DNA of 64,000 nt. It comes from Escallonia rubra. Its lineage: Eukaryota > Streptophyta > Magnoliopsida > Escalloniales > Escalloniaceae. Below the pieces are notes generated by a model. It ran no database searches and had not been told where the DNA came from. It saw nothing but the letters and a program-made list of their open reading frames with translations. Made by a program: the position numbers and the translations under genes. Shown here one piece after another: positions 34,001 to 46,400 of this stretch. Every line of letters starts with the position of its first letter. The first letter of the stretch is position 1. The stretch is from contig JAVXUO010001578.1 of the NCBI GenBank assembly GCA_033065855.1, positions 1 through 64,000 of the forward strand, given 5' to 3'.

Positions 34001-35300
34001 TATGAGGGATTTTAGCGTCCCCAAGATTATTATCTATGAAGTAGATTATAAGTAGAGATTCATCTTCTTATTTGGAGAATGGCTGATGTTACCTCTTTCG
34101 CGTAAACCTTACGAGCTTGCCCGCACAAAGCCTAGCTACTATACCTCCAAAAAATGGTATTGATGGTGCCCGTTTTGTCGTGTTATGCCTCTCCATTCTC
34201 TATTGGTAGTGGTAATTCCCTTCTGGAATCAGGGTTCACCACATAACTGTTCAAGTGTCCCCATTTGATGAGTGCTTCAATTGCTCGCTTAAGAGATTCA
34301 CAATTGTCTGTCATGTAGCCATGATCATTGTGGAGATGGTACCGGTGATTTTTATCTCTTTTATTTGTGGGTGCTTTCATTTTGGTCGACCATTCAAGGG
34401 TTTCTTTATCGTTGGTTTCATATAAGATTTGCAATCGAAGGCATTCAGCGGCTTCAAACTCTTCATGACGGCAAGTAGCTTATTGAGCGGCCATTCGTCG
34501 TGCTTTGCTCTCTTAGAATTACTCTTATTTTTTGGGGCTCTTCTCTTCTACAGGTCCCGTTCCTTACTCCTGGATAGGTTTCAAAGTATTGCTCCACTTG
34601 AATGTACATATTCGCTTTGTCCAAGAGAGCCTTCATATTGCGTGGTTGACTCTTTTCCATTGAGAAGGAAAATATTGATGTTGGACAGAGCTTGCGCAAA
34701 AAGGTTGTGTACTTCACCGACTCATCTATATTATATACCTCCAGCATCGCATTGTTGAAGTCACCGAGATAATGGGACAAAGATTTACTCTTTTCTTGCA
34801 CAATATCGTTAAAACTTGCAGAGTTCTTTCGTTTGGATCGGTTACTCAGAGAATGCTTTTGAAAAAGGTCTGATAGTTAAGGGAAAGAGTGGATTGACCT
34901 TGTTGGCAAGGATTTGAACTAAGCGTGTGGGGCCTTTCTGAGTGTTATTGGGAAGGTATGATGTATAACGGTGTCCAAGACCTAAAGTAGCACCATATTG
35001 GTCTTGAATTGGTGGACATGCTATTCTGGATCGTCCATGCTGTCATATTGGTTGCAGTGTGGCATCTTAAAGTTGGGCGGCAACTTCGCTTCACTGATAG
35101 CTTTGGATAAAGGTTATTAAGTAGTTGACATTCGGGGGATCGTCGTTGGGGACACTCAACTCTAGACTGGGGCCGTCCTAGGGGACGACATGCTTGTGAT
35201 ATGGAGAAGTACGAGGTGCCTTCCTCCTATAGATCCTTTCAATAACATGAACCGTTTCGGGTTACATAGCTTCCAGGCTCCCTTTCCCCTTATTTAACCC
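31100..35300 (-). pseudogene. Second Tat-lineage gypsy element, heavily decayed
   Basis: Minus-strand fragments follow Tat order. Gag is at 34463-34801 (SLSHYLGDFNNAMLEVYNID), with a knuckle-like YHLHNDHGYMTDNC near 34330. The pre-RT linker is at 33392-33592, RT with AYVDDMIVKS at about 32840, and an RNase H connection at 32528-32731. Integrase-side text is at 31452-31787 and an integrase core remnant near 31150-31200. Frames shift repeatedly and no LTRs are visible. It is related to the element at 8820-18880 but much older. Confidence 0.8.
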
Positions 35301-36079
35301 TTCAGGTCTTAATAAAGAGATACTAGATCAGTTTGGACGAAGTAACAGCATCTAGGCCCACGGTACCAAGGATTAACTCCATAAGGGTGAGTTCCTTTTT
35401 TGAGGATAGAACATGTGATTTCATATATTTAATCCTTTGTCTAGAGTTTTTTAATACAAAAATTGATTACTTTAAGCTTTCCTCCTTTCCTTTTTTTTTT
35501 CTCTCTCTTCTCTTCTCGTCTTTCTTTTTCCTTGAACGAAGAAATTCTTTATTGTTGGAGAGATGGGTTTTTGTTTCACTTGTTTAAGGAAACAAAAAGA
35601 TTTTGTTTCTCCAACATGGGGATCATATATATGAACCATTGAACCCCGTATGTCTTAGATTTTTTCCGGTCTTTTCTTGTAATGTGATGATTGGAATTTA
35701 TAAAGGTCAATTTTTTTTTCTTATTTTGTATTATCCATGTTTATGACCTTTTCAAGTGCTGGTTTATATGCTTTGATAGGTTGATTATAGTGGTCTTGGT
35801 TTGGTTCTTCTGAGGTTTACAAAATAAAGGGTAATAGCCCATTTACCGATACGATCCATTTACAGTTTTATGGTTTACGAGATATGCATGTTGGCATAAA
35901 GGTTGATTTTTATTTTTTGTGTTTTGTTTGATTATGAACAAACTGTTAAGGTGTGTGTTGTGGCAGAGGATGTCAATTTATACTTTTTGTGATTATGGAA
36001 ATGTTTGATCTGTTATTGTGTATTGCTTTATGTTTCAGTCGCACATGCCTTACTTATTTTGGTTTTTAATCCTTTCCAG
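35301..36079. other. Intron-like AT-rich sequence
   Basis: T-rich sequence with no domain. Because an exon follows at 36080, it is probably an intron of a disrupted host gene. Confidence 0.35.
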
Positions 36080-36380
36080 ATAAACCTGACAAGCAAGTCC
36101 AAGGTGCTATTCAGATTAAAAATACAAGCAAGTCTCATGTAGCTTTCAAGGTATACCAAAAAGCTACTTTCCATTTGAAAGCATGATTTTCTATTCATTT
36201 ATGCTATAACTTTTTATTGGGTGCTATTCTTCTGCGTTAATTTTAGATTTACCCTGAGACTTCATGTAATCATTATATACACTGTATGTCAAAACATCAA
36301 CCTGATAAATGTTGTTTGTTTGTTTTACTTTAGTTCCAAACAACTGTACCAAAAAGTTTTGCTAGCTCTTGTCGAGTTTT
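36080..36380 (+). pseudogene. VAP/MSP-domain host gene remnant (two exons)
   Basis: Exon 36080-36150 is bounded by TTTCCAG and GTATAC and reads KPDKQVQGAIQIKNTSKSHV plus AFK. The next starts at 36334 after TTTACTTTAG and reads FQTTVPKSF. Joined, they give the conserved MSP-domain core NTSKSHVAFKFQTT.PKS of plant VAP27/MAMI-like proteins, which tether the ER to other membranes. After PKS the reading departs from the family and meets a TAG. Earlier exons are not found; a decayed Tat element occupies that side. It is a truncated remnant. Confidence 0.6.
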
Positions 36381-36743
36381 ATAGCAACTGGTATGGGTAT
36401 TCTTTTGCAGTTGCTTTTTATTTCGAGAACATTTGACAAGTCATAATACATGAGTTTGTGCTTGTATTAAGATGATCATATGCTTCTCTTAAATTGTAGA
36501 CTTGAATGTGCAGAAATGCGTAACAGTGGTAGAAAAGGACATAAGAGCAACTTTATACTTTATATCATTGTTGGCTGATAATTACTCAAGTGCAATTATG
36601 TTTTTCCTTTGAACTGAATACATAGGCTGATATGTGGGGTTGCAGATTTATGTATGGAAATTGCTAAAAGTTACTGTTGTTTTAAATACATTGACTCTTT
36701 CTTTGAGTTTCTTGATTAAATTCTTTTGTTTCATGCAGTGCGG
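36381..36743. other. Intron-like sequence after the VAP exons
   Basis: No coding domain. It ends with a good acceptor (TTTGTTTCATGCAG, 36725-36738), suggesting that another exon began at 36739 before the hAT-like insertion. Confidence 0.35.
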
Positions 36744-36751
36744 ACTGTGCC

Positions 36752-38034
36752 TAGGGCTGTAAATGAACCGAGCTGTTCACGAACAGCTCGTGGTTCGTTC
36801 TTTTAATAGCTCGTTCATGTTCGTTCATATAATAGGTGAACCGAACACGAACACAATTTTAGGGCTCGTTTATTAAACGAGCCGAGTTTGAACACAATGA
36901 TGTTTGTTTATTAATGTTCGTGAACAAGAGGGCTCGTTTATTTAACGAGCCGAACACGAGCTGAGTTTCATAAATGAACATCGGTTCGTTTATACTCATT
37001 AAGAAATACAGCCTACACAAAATATCTCTGTATTGGGATTTGGGGACATGTGTTGGGACGTGGAGGCATTTGGATCACTTATCCTCTCTGGCTATCTCAA
37101 TCACCAAATTCATTTCCCTTCTCAATTCTCTGAGAGACAGCAGTTAAAACATCGTGCTCCACTGCTCCCCCTCTCATCAGTATATCGTTGGCCAGACTAC
37201 ACCCCACGCCGCCGGCCTGACCACACCCCACGCCACGGCTAGACTACCCCCCACTGCCCCCGTCTCTTATCACCGGCCAGACCACCGCCCACACCGCCTC
37301 CTTCTCTCAGATAGTCGAAACAGTCAAACACCCTCTACCCCCGTCTCTTATCGCAGGCCAAACCACTGCCCACTGCCCCCGTCTTTTATCGCCGACCAGA
37401 CCACCGCCTATACCTCCGGCCAAAGCACCACCCACACCGCCGGCCAGACCACCGCCAAGTCAGGCCACAGTCACCCATCACCCATTACCCCAGATCAGAT
37501 CTAGGTTCTTCTACAGCTCGGATCTCCGATCTTGTGAAGATCCAAGAAATTACCGACTTCAGAAGCATATCTGAGCTCATTTTCTTTAAAAGTTTTTTGT
37601 GGTTGATGATGAAGGCGACGAGTGGTTGATGAAGCTGATGGTGTTAGTAAATGCAGTAGAGGTGGCGGCGACAGTGGTGGAAAAAGATGAAACGTGGTGG
37701 AAGTAGACGATGGCGGCGATTGTGGTGGAAGAAGATGACAGCGATGGCGGTGGTGGTAGTGGAAGAAGATGACGGCGGCGATTGTTGTGGAAGAAGACGA
37801 CATGGTGTTCTGATGAATTCAGATTCTTCTTCTTCTTCTTCGGTGTTCTCTTGATTTGCTTTTTTAGACAAACGAGCTGAGCCGAGCCCGACTTTTGCAT
37901 TGACAAACTCGAGCCGAGTTCGAACATCCATGTCTGGCTCATAAACGAACACGAGCCGAGCTCAAACATCCCAGAAAATAGACGAACCGAGTTCGAACAC
38001 ACCCATGTTCGGCTCAAACTCGGTTCGTACCCTA
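36752..38034. mobile_element. hAT-like non-autonomous element
   Basis: Starts TAGGGCTGTAAATGAACC and ends TTCGTACCCTA, flanked by a perfect 8-bp duplication ACTGTGCC (36744-36751, 38035-38042). The 8-bp target duplication and TAGGG ends indicate hAT. Subterminal regions are packed with GAACACGAGC / GCTCGTTTA-type motifs in both directions, including a perfect palindrome GAGCTGTTC-AC-GAACAGCTC near 36771. The interior (37040-37810) is unrelated, C-rich or GGTGGCGGCGA-rich, and encodes no transposase. Confidence 0.87.
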
Positions 38035-38042
38035 ACTGTGCC

Positions 38043-38335
38043 TACTGTTGATCAATGCGTACGTAAGAAGACGTAAAAGTGAGAAGGAAAAGGGGCTAAT
38101 GAGGTGCGGGAGTGCCATGACTTTTCGGCTTATACCATCTTCTCCATTTGTACGAATGAGAAAGGGTATTGATTGCATAGGGAATAAGCCCTTGGTAATT
38201 TGCGGTGGTGATGGTGACAAGAATCATTCAGCGGAGAACAGCTTCATGAGGTCATCGATCAAGTCAATGAAGAAAACAATGAAGTTTATGTCGTGTTTTG
38301 TATCACTAGTTCCTATTATTAGTTAGTGTTAGCTA
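38043..38335 (+). pseudogene. Possible last exon of the interrupted host gene
   Basis: If the hAT-like element is removed, the stretch from the acceptor at 36738 is open in one frame to a TAG at 38323-38325 (GSAMTFRLIPSSPFVRMRKG near 38110). I do not recognise it, and it does not match a VAP C-terminus. It may be an unrelated gene end. An AATAAA-like signal follows at 38350. Confidence 0.25.
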
Positions 38336-38479
38336 TCATTCTTGTTGATGAATAAACTTGTGAGACTTGTATGTAATTAATTGTACGTGATCTGTACAGT
38401 ACAAAGTTTGGTTTTGCTATTACAATAACAGCTTCTTGTTTGTACCAACGAGATTAGCTTGACAGTGTTATGATCAGGA

Positions 38480-38870
38480 TTACTCATTTTACCAAATAAA
38501 ATGCAAAATTTGTTATGAAAAGATTGAAATTCAAAACACATTAGCGACTGCAAAAATCAATAGCTTCAGAAAATTAGCGACCACTATAATGTTCGCTAAT
38601 ATGTTTAGCGCAGTCGCTATTTAAAAAATATCAAATTTTCCAAAAACGATTTAGCGATCGTCATGAAGGTAGCTAAACTGGTCAACGCGGTCGCTAATTT
38701 TAGTGATCACGAACTTTTTGCGGTCGGTAAAATTTATCGACCTGGCCTAAAGTGACCGCCATTTGTGGTCGCTAAACACGATTAGCGACTACAAAATACC
38801 ATTTATTGACCTGCAAAATACCATTTAGTGACCGTGACCGGCAGTCGCGGTCATGGTAAAGGCGATTGAC
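38480..38870. repeat. CACTA-type subterminal repeat relic
   Basis: Many copies of TTAGCGAC / GTCGCTAA in both orientations, the kind of motif that fills the ends of the CACTA element at 44243-53064. No CACTA terminus is preserved. Confidence 0.45.
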
Positions 38871-39059
38871 TGTTGTCAAAGTCAAGGCGGCGTGCTTCGT
38901 TAAAGTTCTGTGTAGGGTGTTCACCATATCTTTTAGCTCGTGGATTTCCTTGGTTAGATCTACATGTGGTGTTTTGAATAAATTGCAGTTGATGCCCCAA
39001 ATCACTATTCTACAGAGTAGCGGTGGGCGAATGACCATGACGAGATCAGCGTTCCTCAA

Positions 39060-39960
39060 GTTCTCGAGTGCTAGATGTCACGTTGACATGAGGGTTTTTT
39101 GTTGAAAGGTTGTCGTCCGGAGCGTAGGCGTCTTGCGCCAATCACGTCAGTGATTGGTTCGACGAGTGATGCTTGAGCTTTCACTACGATCTCTATTGGT
39201 TCACTTGAGGGGAGATCCGTTAGAGGCTATATGATTGGCCATGTTCGGATGTTCCCTCTCGTGGTGCCACTCTCGTGGTGCCACAGATGATGTCAATCTA
39301 TTGCTGCTATAAAATTGATTGGGAAGACTAGCCTGAAACAATGACCTTTGTGGGTGCACTTTTTTTCTTCTGTTTTAGTCATAGTTTTCTATTTCAGATA
39401 AGTTCTCATTGAGATGCAAAAAAGAATCCACTAATTGAAATTAATTGTAGCATTGCCTACTAATCAATTGCAAGTTTTAGCTCAAGCGCAAAAACTGTTA
39501 TAACCGAGGAGATACTTTGAATTTGGAAGTGGAAATGTCAAATACTAGAACTCAAGGTATATATTCAAGTAATTTCTTGAAATTTCAGGCCCTATTTAAT
39601 GAATTAAGAGCCAATTTCTGAGTCAATATAGTGAGAAACCATTCTTTGGCATCTTTAAAAGTACCAATTACCCAGCCAAACTTGGTTTATTGCCGGATTA
39701 TCCATCTTTTTTTCTTTTCAATCTCAATATGTTATTAACTCTATAAAACAAGGGCACTTGCGCTAGCGAGTTTAGCGATAGAGTCCTAGATTACTGATAA
39801 GCTCATATTCCACTTGAATATTAATTTAGAATGCTGTCCTTTTTAGCTCCGAAAGCTAAAACAGTCAGCTGCTAAATACTACTCCGAAAGCTAAAACAGC
39901 TCCATGGATATTGCATAATACAGTAGGTTTCTTTATTTATAAATTTCGATTGCTAATGGC
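39060..39960. repeat. 3' flank of protease copy 1, part of a tandem duplication
   Basis: 39060-39350 matches 41236-41500, and 39350-39960 matches 42587-43260. Both blocks lie downstream of the protease genes, in the same order and orientation. This shows that the duplication unit contained the gene plus about 0.9 kb of 3' flank. Confidence 0.8.
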
Positions 39961-39977
39961 TGTGGAGGGAAGCCATT

Positions 39978-41236
39978 TTAAATCAAATACTTGGTGCAAT
40001 CAGCAGGTACAAAGGAGACCTGGTTGCTGGCAAGGTCGTCATACTCCACTTGAAAGTTAATCTGTGCCAGATTGCCAAAGAAAGTGTCACCCTCAGTAGC
40101 CGCCATTGCCAAGCAAGTTATCTTCTCATCACCCAGAAATGTGTTTACCGTCTTCAAAGTCACACTGGCCCCAGTAAAATGAAACACAGTCTTTATCTCC
40201 GGGTATCTATCGAAGGACCTGGTGTCGTAGAATAACTTAATTTTTGATTCAGGATCTGGATCTTTTATTGCCTTTAAACTAATAACATCTCTGACTGCAG
40301 CTTCTACTTGATTATAGAAATCAGTTTTCAAGTAAATCAGCGGTGTACCTGAGTCACATACGATATTACCCTTACCAGCTGGAGTAAAATGGCTGTTAAC
40401 AATCTTCATTTTCCCTATGCTCACAGCCTCAAGTTTAAGGTAGTAACTGGGATCTTCTGGTTCAGAAAATATCGGAGTTGAAACAACTCCATTTCCAGTG
40501 AGAACGGCCTGATCTCCGAATCTCAGTTTGCTCGTAGTGTTTGATGTCGCGGGCAACAAACAATACGAGAACTTGTGGTTAATTTGGTCACCCAACTGAG
40601 TGATTAACGAAAGTGGTCCGCGACCAAGGCCAACGAGTCCAGCCGCATGACTATCAAAACTCCCATTGGTGGTGTGAACACAACCAACTATGGATTTGGG
40701 AAAGCGAAGACTAACAGAACGACCATGACTCTCGGCACTAGCAAAGGTGAAGGTTTCAGAGGAGAGAACGCTGATGGTATATGACAAATCTGCATATGCA
40801 TAAACGTAGTCGCATCGTTTAGGTTTCATTGTACTATTGACACGGTCACACAATCTAAGGTCGTCACGGAGACCTTGACAAGGCCTTGAGCGACAAGAAA
40901 GCTCTTTGTAAGTACATGATTTGAGTGGATTAAAGAGGTGAGAAGAATAACCGTTTCTTTCGCAGTTGTCACAAGGCATGCATTGAACCCACACCACCTC
41001 ACTCCCTGTGTCTGCAATGGCATAGCTCTCGACCGGTGGGCTTCCGATGGAAATCTTCGTGAGGAATTTGAATTCGCTTGGCTTTACCGTGGACTCAGGA
41101 TATGGACGAAAGCGTGTATTTCGACGGGCTATCGGCATCCTATCGTGGAACACAATGTCATGATGAGCTGCAGGGTTGTAGAATGGAGAGAACCGCGAGT
41201 CACGGTGAATGAGATCAATGGTGTACCAATTCTTTA
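39978..41236 (-). pseudogene. CDR1-like aspartic protease, copy 1 (5'-truncated)
   Basis: A pepsin-family (A1) plant aspartic protease. From the first Met (41153) 391 residues are open, with catalytic ADTGSEVVW at residues 47-55, second DSGT at 267-270, paired cysteines after the first Asp (CMPCDNC), and the family C-terminus (FVPADCTKYLI). Codons before that Met still read TIDLIHRDSRFSPFYNP, the propeptide of CDR1-like secreted proteases, but at about 41236 similarity to copy 2 ends, and the start codon, signal peptide and promoter are missing. The flap region reads YADLSYTISVL where YGD is usual. Without a signal peptide it would not be secreted, so I treat it as a probable pseudogene despite its intact body. 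Confidence 0.8.
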
Positions 41237-43260
41237 GTGTTAGATGTCACGTTGACATGATGGTTTTCTGTTGAAAGGTTGTCCGGTATGTCTGGCGAGT
41301 AGGCGTCGTGCGCCGATCACGTCAACAATTGGTTCGACGGGTGCTGCTTGAGTTTTCATTACGATCTCCGTTGGTTCACTTAAGGGGAGATTCGTTAGAG
41401 GCTGTATGATTGGCCACGTTCTCTCATGGTGCCACGAATAAGACCAATCTATTGCTGCTATAAAGTTGATTGAGAAGACTAGCCTGGAATAATGACCTGC
41501 AAGACAGAAAAATAGTGATCGCAAGATGGGGATTCTAGCGGGGAACTCTCTGATACTTAAGTTAGAGCGCAGTTGCAAAATAAATTGAAAAAAAAATCAT
41601 GAAACACGATGTTTTTGTGAATAGTTGTTTGCATACCTGGGGGAACCTCTTTAAATAGGCACATGTATTAGAACTGTAATAAAATTAAAAGTGACGACTG
41701 AGATTTGGGCCTAATCTTTAGGGATCATGTTAGTGTCTCCTCAAAATCGTAATTCACCCAAAGGATAACTTTCAATCTCGTAATTGAGCAAGTTTGACTG
41801 AGAATGACAGGTGCCTTATGCTAATTGAGAGTCTATTTTTGGCTACATCGAGAAGGATAGACTAAGGGAGGCATGAGTTATTGTAAAGCATACCGAAATT
41901 TTCTTTCTTGTTGAGACCATTAATCTCGAATTCCCCAATAATTTTTACCCATTCAGACATACTTCGGTCATAAAATTAATTAGTCAAGCCACACTCTAAC
42001 CTAACAATGGAAGTGATTGCTCGTTAAAGCGCCTAGGGTCTAACTCCCTTAGCAATGCTTTGAGAGATTTCAATAATATTCTGCATTTCCTTGGAGAAGG
42101 AGGCAAACTAGATAATGAAAGAGAAACGGTTTAGGGAACTCATCTAAATGATTTTAGTGGGAACTGCAGATTGGAGATTCCTCTCCCCTAACACACTTGT
42201 GGTGGCTCTCTCTACATTTCACTCTGATCATTCACCGCTTATCCTTTGGAACTAGCTCTTTGCACCATCAAATATTTTTTTCACTAAATTGGGAGGCACT
42301 ATTTATAGCTACAAAAAATTAATGACTTGTCTTTAACAAATTAAATGTCACCAAATAGCATAAAAACTCATGTTGTTATTTGCAAAAAAGGAAATGATGA
42401 TAGTTTGGGAAGTTATTTCTCATTGGAAGAAACTAACGCATGTAAAATGTGTTTCTATTGTTTAGGAATAAATGTCTTTTTTTTTCCTATATGAGAACTT
42501 TTTCTGTCACGAAATTCAAGTTCTAGACTTGAGCCCTTGTATTTTTTAAACTCTCATTATTAATAAAAAAATCTTGGTTCTTTATCTTCGTGGGTGCAAT
42601 TTCTTTCTGTTTTAGTCATAGTCTCCTTTTTCAGAGAAGTCCTCATTGAGATGCAAAAAAGAATCCACAAATTGAATTCAATTGTAGCATTTTTGCCTAC
42701 TAATCAATTGCAAGTTTCAGTTCAAGCGCAAAAATTGGTAATGCCCGGCAGGATACTTTCAATTTGAAAGTGGGAATGTCAAATACTAGAAGTCAAGGTG
42801 TTTGAAAATATACACTCAAGTAATTTCTTGAAATTTCAGGCCCTAGCTATTTAATGAATTAAGGGCCAATATATGAGTCAATTTAGTGAGAAGCCATTAT
42901 TTGGCATCTTTAAAAGTACCAATTAACCGGGCCAAACTTGGGTTATGACCGAAATATCCGTTCATTTTATACGACGAAGGGCACTTGCTCTAGTCATATC
43001 AGTGCAGCGATAGAATCCCAGATTATTGACAAGCTCATATTCTACTTGAAAATTAATTAACAGTGCTGCCTTTTTCAGTTCCGAAAGCTAAAACTGTCCG
43101 CAGCTAAATACTACTTTTAGTGACAGTTTTCGGGCAGCGACCCTGCTGACCGTGCCACACGTGGGGTTGTACGGTGCAGTTATCAGGAAAACAGCTCCAT
43201 AGATATTGCATAATAGGTTTCTTTATTTATAAATTTCGATTGCTAATGGCTGTGGAGGGA
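41237..43260. other. Spacer between the protease copies
   Basis: 41237-41500 duplicates 39060-39350, and 42587-43260 duplicates 39350-39960. 41500-42586 is unique to this copy and has no recognised gene, so it was probably inserted after the duplication. A minus-strand ORF at 41240-41578 is partly shared with the other block but has no known domain. Confidence 0.6.
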
Positions 43261-43273
43261 AGCCATTTTACAT

Positions 43274-44239
43274 CTAATACTTCGAGCAATCAGCAGGTAC
43301 AAAGGAGACCTTTTTGCTGGCAAGGTCATACTCCACTTGAAAGTTAATCTGTGCCAGATTGCCAAAGAAAGGGTCACCCTCAGTAGCCGCCATTGCCAAG
43401 CAAGTTATCTTCTCATCACCCAGAAATGTGTTTACCGTCTTTAAAGTCACACTGGCACCACTAAAATGAAACACAATCTTTATCTCCGGGTATCTATCGA
43501 AGGACCTGGTGTCGTAGCATAACTTAAAATTTGATTCAGGATCTGGACTTTTTATTGCCTTTAAACTAATAGCATCTCTGACTGCAGCTTCTACTTGATT
43601 ATAGAAATCAGTTTTCAAGAAAATCAGCGATGCACCTGAGTCGCACACGATATTACCTTTACCAGCTGGAGTTAACTGGCTGTTAACAATCTTCTTTTTC
43701 CCTATGCTCACAGCCTCAAGTTTAAGATAGTAACTGGGATCTTCTGGTTCAAAGAACATCGGAGTTGAAACAAGTCCTTTTCCAGTGAGAACGGCATGCT
43801 TTCCGAATCTCAGTTTGCTCGTCGTGTTTGATGTCACGGGCAACAAACAATACGAGAACTTGTGGTGAATTTGGTCACCCAACTGAGTGATTAACGAAAG
43901 TGGTCCATTACCAAGGCCAACAACTCCAGCCGCATGACTATCAAAACTCCCATTGGTGGTGTGCACACAACCAAATGTGGATTTGGGAAAGCGAAGACTA
44001 ACAGAACGACTATGACTCTCGGCACTAGCAAAGGTAAAGGTGTCAGAGGAGAGAACGCCGAATGTATATGACATATCTACATATGCATAAGCGTAGTCGC
44101 ATCGTTTAGGTTTGATTGTGCTACTGACGCTGTCACACAATCTAAGGTCGTCACGGAGACCTTGACAAGGCCTTGAGCGACAGGAAAGCTCTTTGTAAGT
44201 ATATGATTTGAGTGGATTAAAGAGGTGAGAAGAAAAATC
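43274..44239 (-). pseudogene. CDR1-like aspartic protease, copy 2, C-terminal part
   Basis: Reads from SSHLFNPLKSYTYKELSCRS to the end at FVPADCSKY and keeps the second active site as DSGA (copy 1 has DSGT). Its 5' end is the junction with a CACTA element (ATT target duplication at 44240-44242). The rest of the gene lies at 53068-53422. Read across the excised insertion, the reading is one base out of register with copy 1 and meets a TGA, so the gene was damaged or has decayed since. Confidence 0.85.
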
Positions 44240-45929
44240 ATTCACTACAAGAAAAGACACTTTTCACTACAAGAAAAGAGCTCTATGGTGACGAAAAAGC
44301 CAACGGGACACAAGGGCCTGTGGGCACAAGTGTTGCTTTGTCAACGGTAATTAACAAGGGTCCGTTGGCACAAGTGTTGTTATGCCAACGGTACACAAGG
44401 CCCGTTGGCATAAGTGTTGTTATGCCAACGGTACAGAAGGGCCCGTGGGCACAAGTTTTGTTATGCCAACGGTACAAAAGAGCCCGTGGGTACAAGTGTT
44501 GTTATGCCAATGGTAACAAAGGTTTGTAGGCACAAGTTTGTTATGCCAATGGATACATGTATTTGGATTCGATTGATAGCTAAATGCTTCCAAAGTTTTA
44601 ATCTAATTTCTTAAGATTTTTAATTTTTTCTTAAATGCAAATATTAGTTGTCACAATCAAATTGGCTAAAGTTATGACTTTTACCTTTGAAATAATGATG
44701 CCCATTTTAGTGTCTTATATATTGGCCACTACTATACAACAACAATAATAGTAGCAGCAATGACAACCTTATAAATATGTAGTCACCTCGGTCACGATAA
44801 CCGCCAATCCATCTCCACTGCCCACGGATTATTTTTTCATTGCCCACCGACAATAATCGCTACTATACCACCACAATCAATACTCACTACCTCCACTAGC
44901 TAGGCACATGCCCACTACCCATTGATCGCCTAACCATGACCTCCATCAACTAATCACCAATGACGGTGGTGATAGGCTCGACGACTGCAATTGTAATGGT
45001 GGCCGGTATATCAATTTATTATGGTAAATCCAACTGTAACAATAGAAACCCAGCCACCTCTACATTTATGAGAGTTATCTCATCCCTCAATCTCCTTTCT
45101 TTCCTTCTCACACGTAGCACACTGCACTTAATTCTTCTGTGATGCTGGTCGGCTAGTCTCCAATTTCAAATACTTAGGTCGTGCACGAAAGTTGATGGTA
45201 GTGATCTGGTGGTTGGGGGGAGGGGCAGACCGGGGGGGGGGGGGGTGGTGGGGGTGTTGGTGGATGATAAGTAGGCGGTGGTATATATGTGGGGTTGATC
45301 GATCGGTAGTTGAATTGTCGTGAATGGGATTGTGCAGTGGTGGAAAGGTGGTAAGGAAAATGAGCGCGGGGGGGGGGGGGGGGGGCATGCATGATAGTGG
45401 GGGGAAGGGTTACGAAGCGGGTGCCGACAAAAAGTCAACGGTACACAATGACCGTTGATACAAGTGTTATTATGCAAACGGATGACTTATATTCCAGATG
45501 AATCGTGATGGTCAAAGCCCGCGACTCATAATCGGGGAGATTGGTGTAAAAATTAGTGGGTTAATTAGACTGACATGCAAACTTAGCAAAAAAGTCAGCG
45601 GGTTAATTAGGTGGGCTTGAAAACTTAGAAAAAAAAATAGTGGGCATAATACTAGGAAGCACGCATTAGTATGCCAGAAATAAATTTTTTCTTATCATGT
45701 AAACACGATTCACAATCGTGGAGATTTGCGTAACATTGGCGGGTTAATTAGCGGGCACGAAAACTTATCAGAAAAAAATTATCAAGTAAAAATTGGAGGA
45801 ATAATTAGGAGGGTATGAAAACTTATCAAAAAAAATTAGCGGGTAAAAATTGGCGGATTAATTAGGCGGGTATGAAAACTTATAGAAAAATTTGTGGGTA
45901 AAAATTAGAGGGTAAATTAGGCGGGCATT

Positions 45930-46400
45930 ATGAGATAAAAAATAGGGGGCATAAAATTCGCTTGCACGTAGATCAAAAACCAGATTTGCTACCTCTTTCT
46001 CTCATCACACAAACAGGCCGCAGCCCCTCTGGTTGCCCTCCTCAGCTGCCGCTTCTCTTCTGGCTGCTACTGCCCTCCTCTGCTGCCGCTACCGCCGTAG
46101 CCCCGTCACACGCCGCCGCTTTTCTGGTTGCCCTCCTCCACTGCCGCTTTTCTGCTGGCTGCTACTGCCCTCCTCCGCTGCCGCTACTGCCGCCGCGCTG
46201 CAGTCCACCACTTCCGCCTCCCTCTTCTTCGGCGCTGCCACAGGTACAAATTCATTCGACCCATTTTTTTTTGCCTATGCATCTAATTACGTTATCGCAC
46301 CCCTCAGCACCGCCATCACATCCTTGCTCCACCACATCCATCCCGCCACACAAATTATTAGGATCTGCTCCCTCGATTTAATTTACATCCCCTGGCCCTA
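45930..46400. repeat. GC-rich tandem duplication in the inner CACTA element
   Basis: A CTGCCGCT/GCTGCTACTGCC-rich stretch in which a unit of about 105 bp is repeated (about 46030 and 46135). Pro/Ala/Leu-rich ORFs across it are compositional. Confidence 0.55.

Noticed and set aside
41240-41578. 112-codon minus-strand ORF upstream of protease copy 1
   Set aside because: The related block at 39060-39350 has stops and indels in the same reading, and no domain is recognised, so a real gene is not supported.
45128-45477. Three Pro/His-rich minus-strand ORFs
   Set aside because: They arise from G-runs in a CACTA element. All three frames are open, a sign of composition and not coding.
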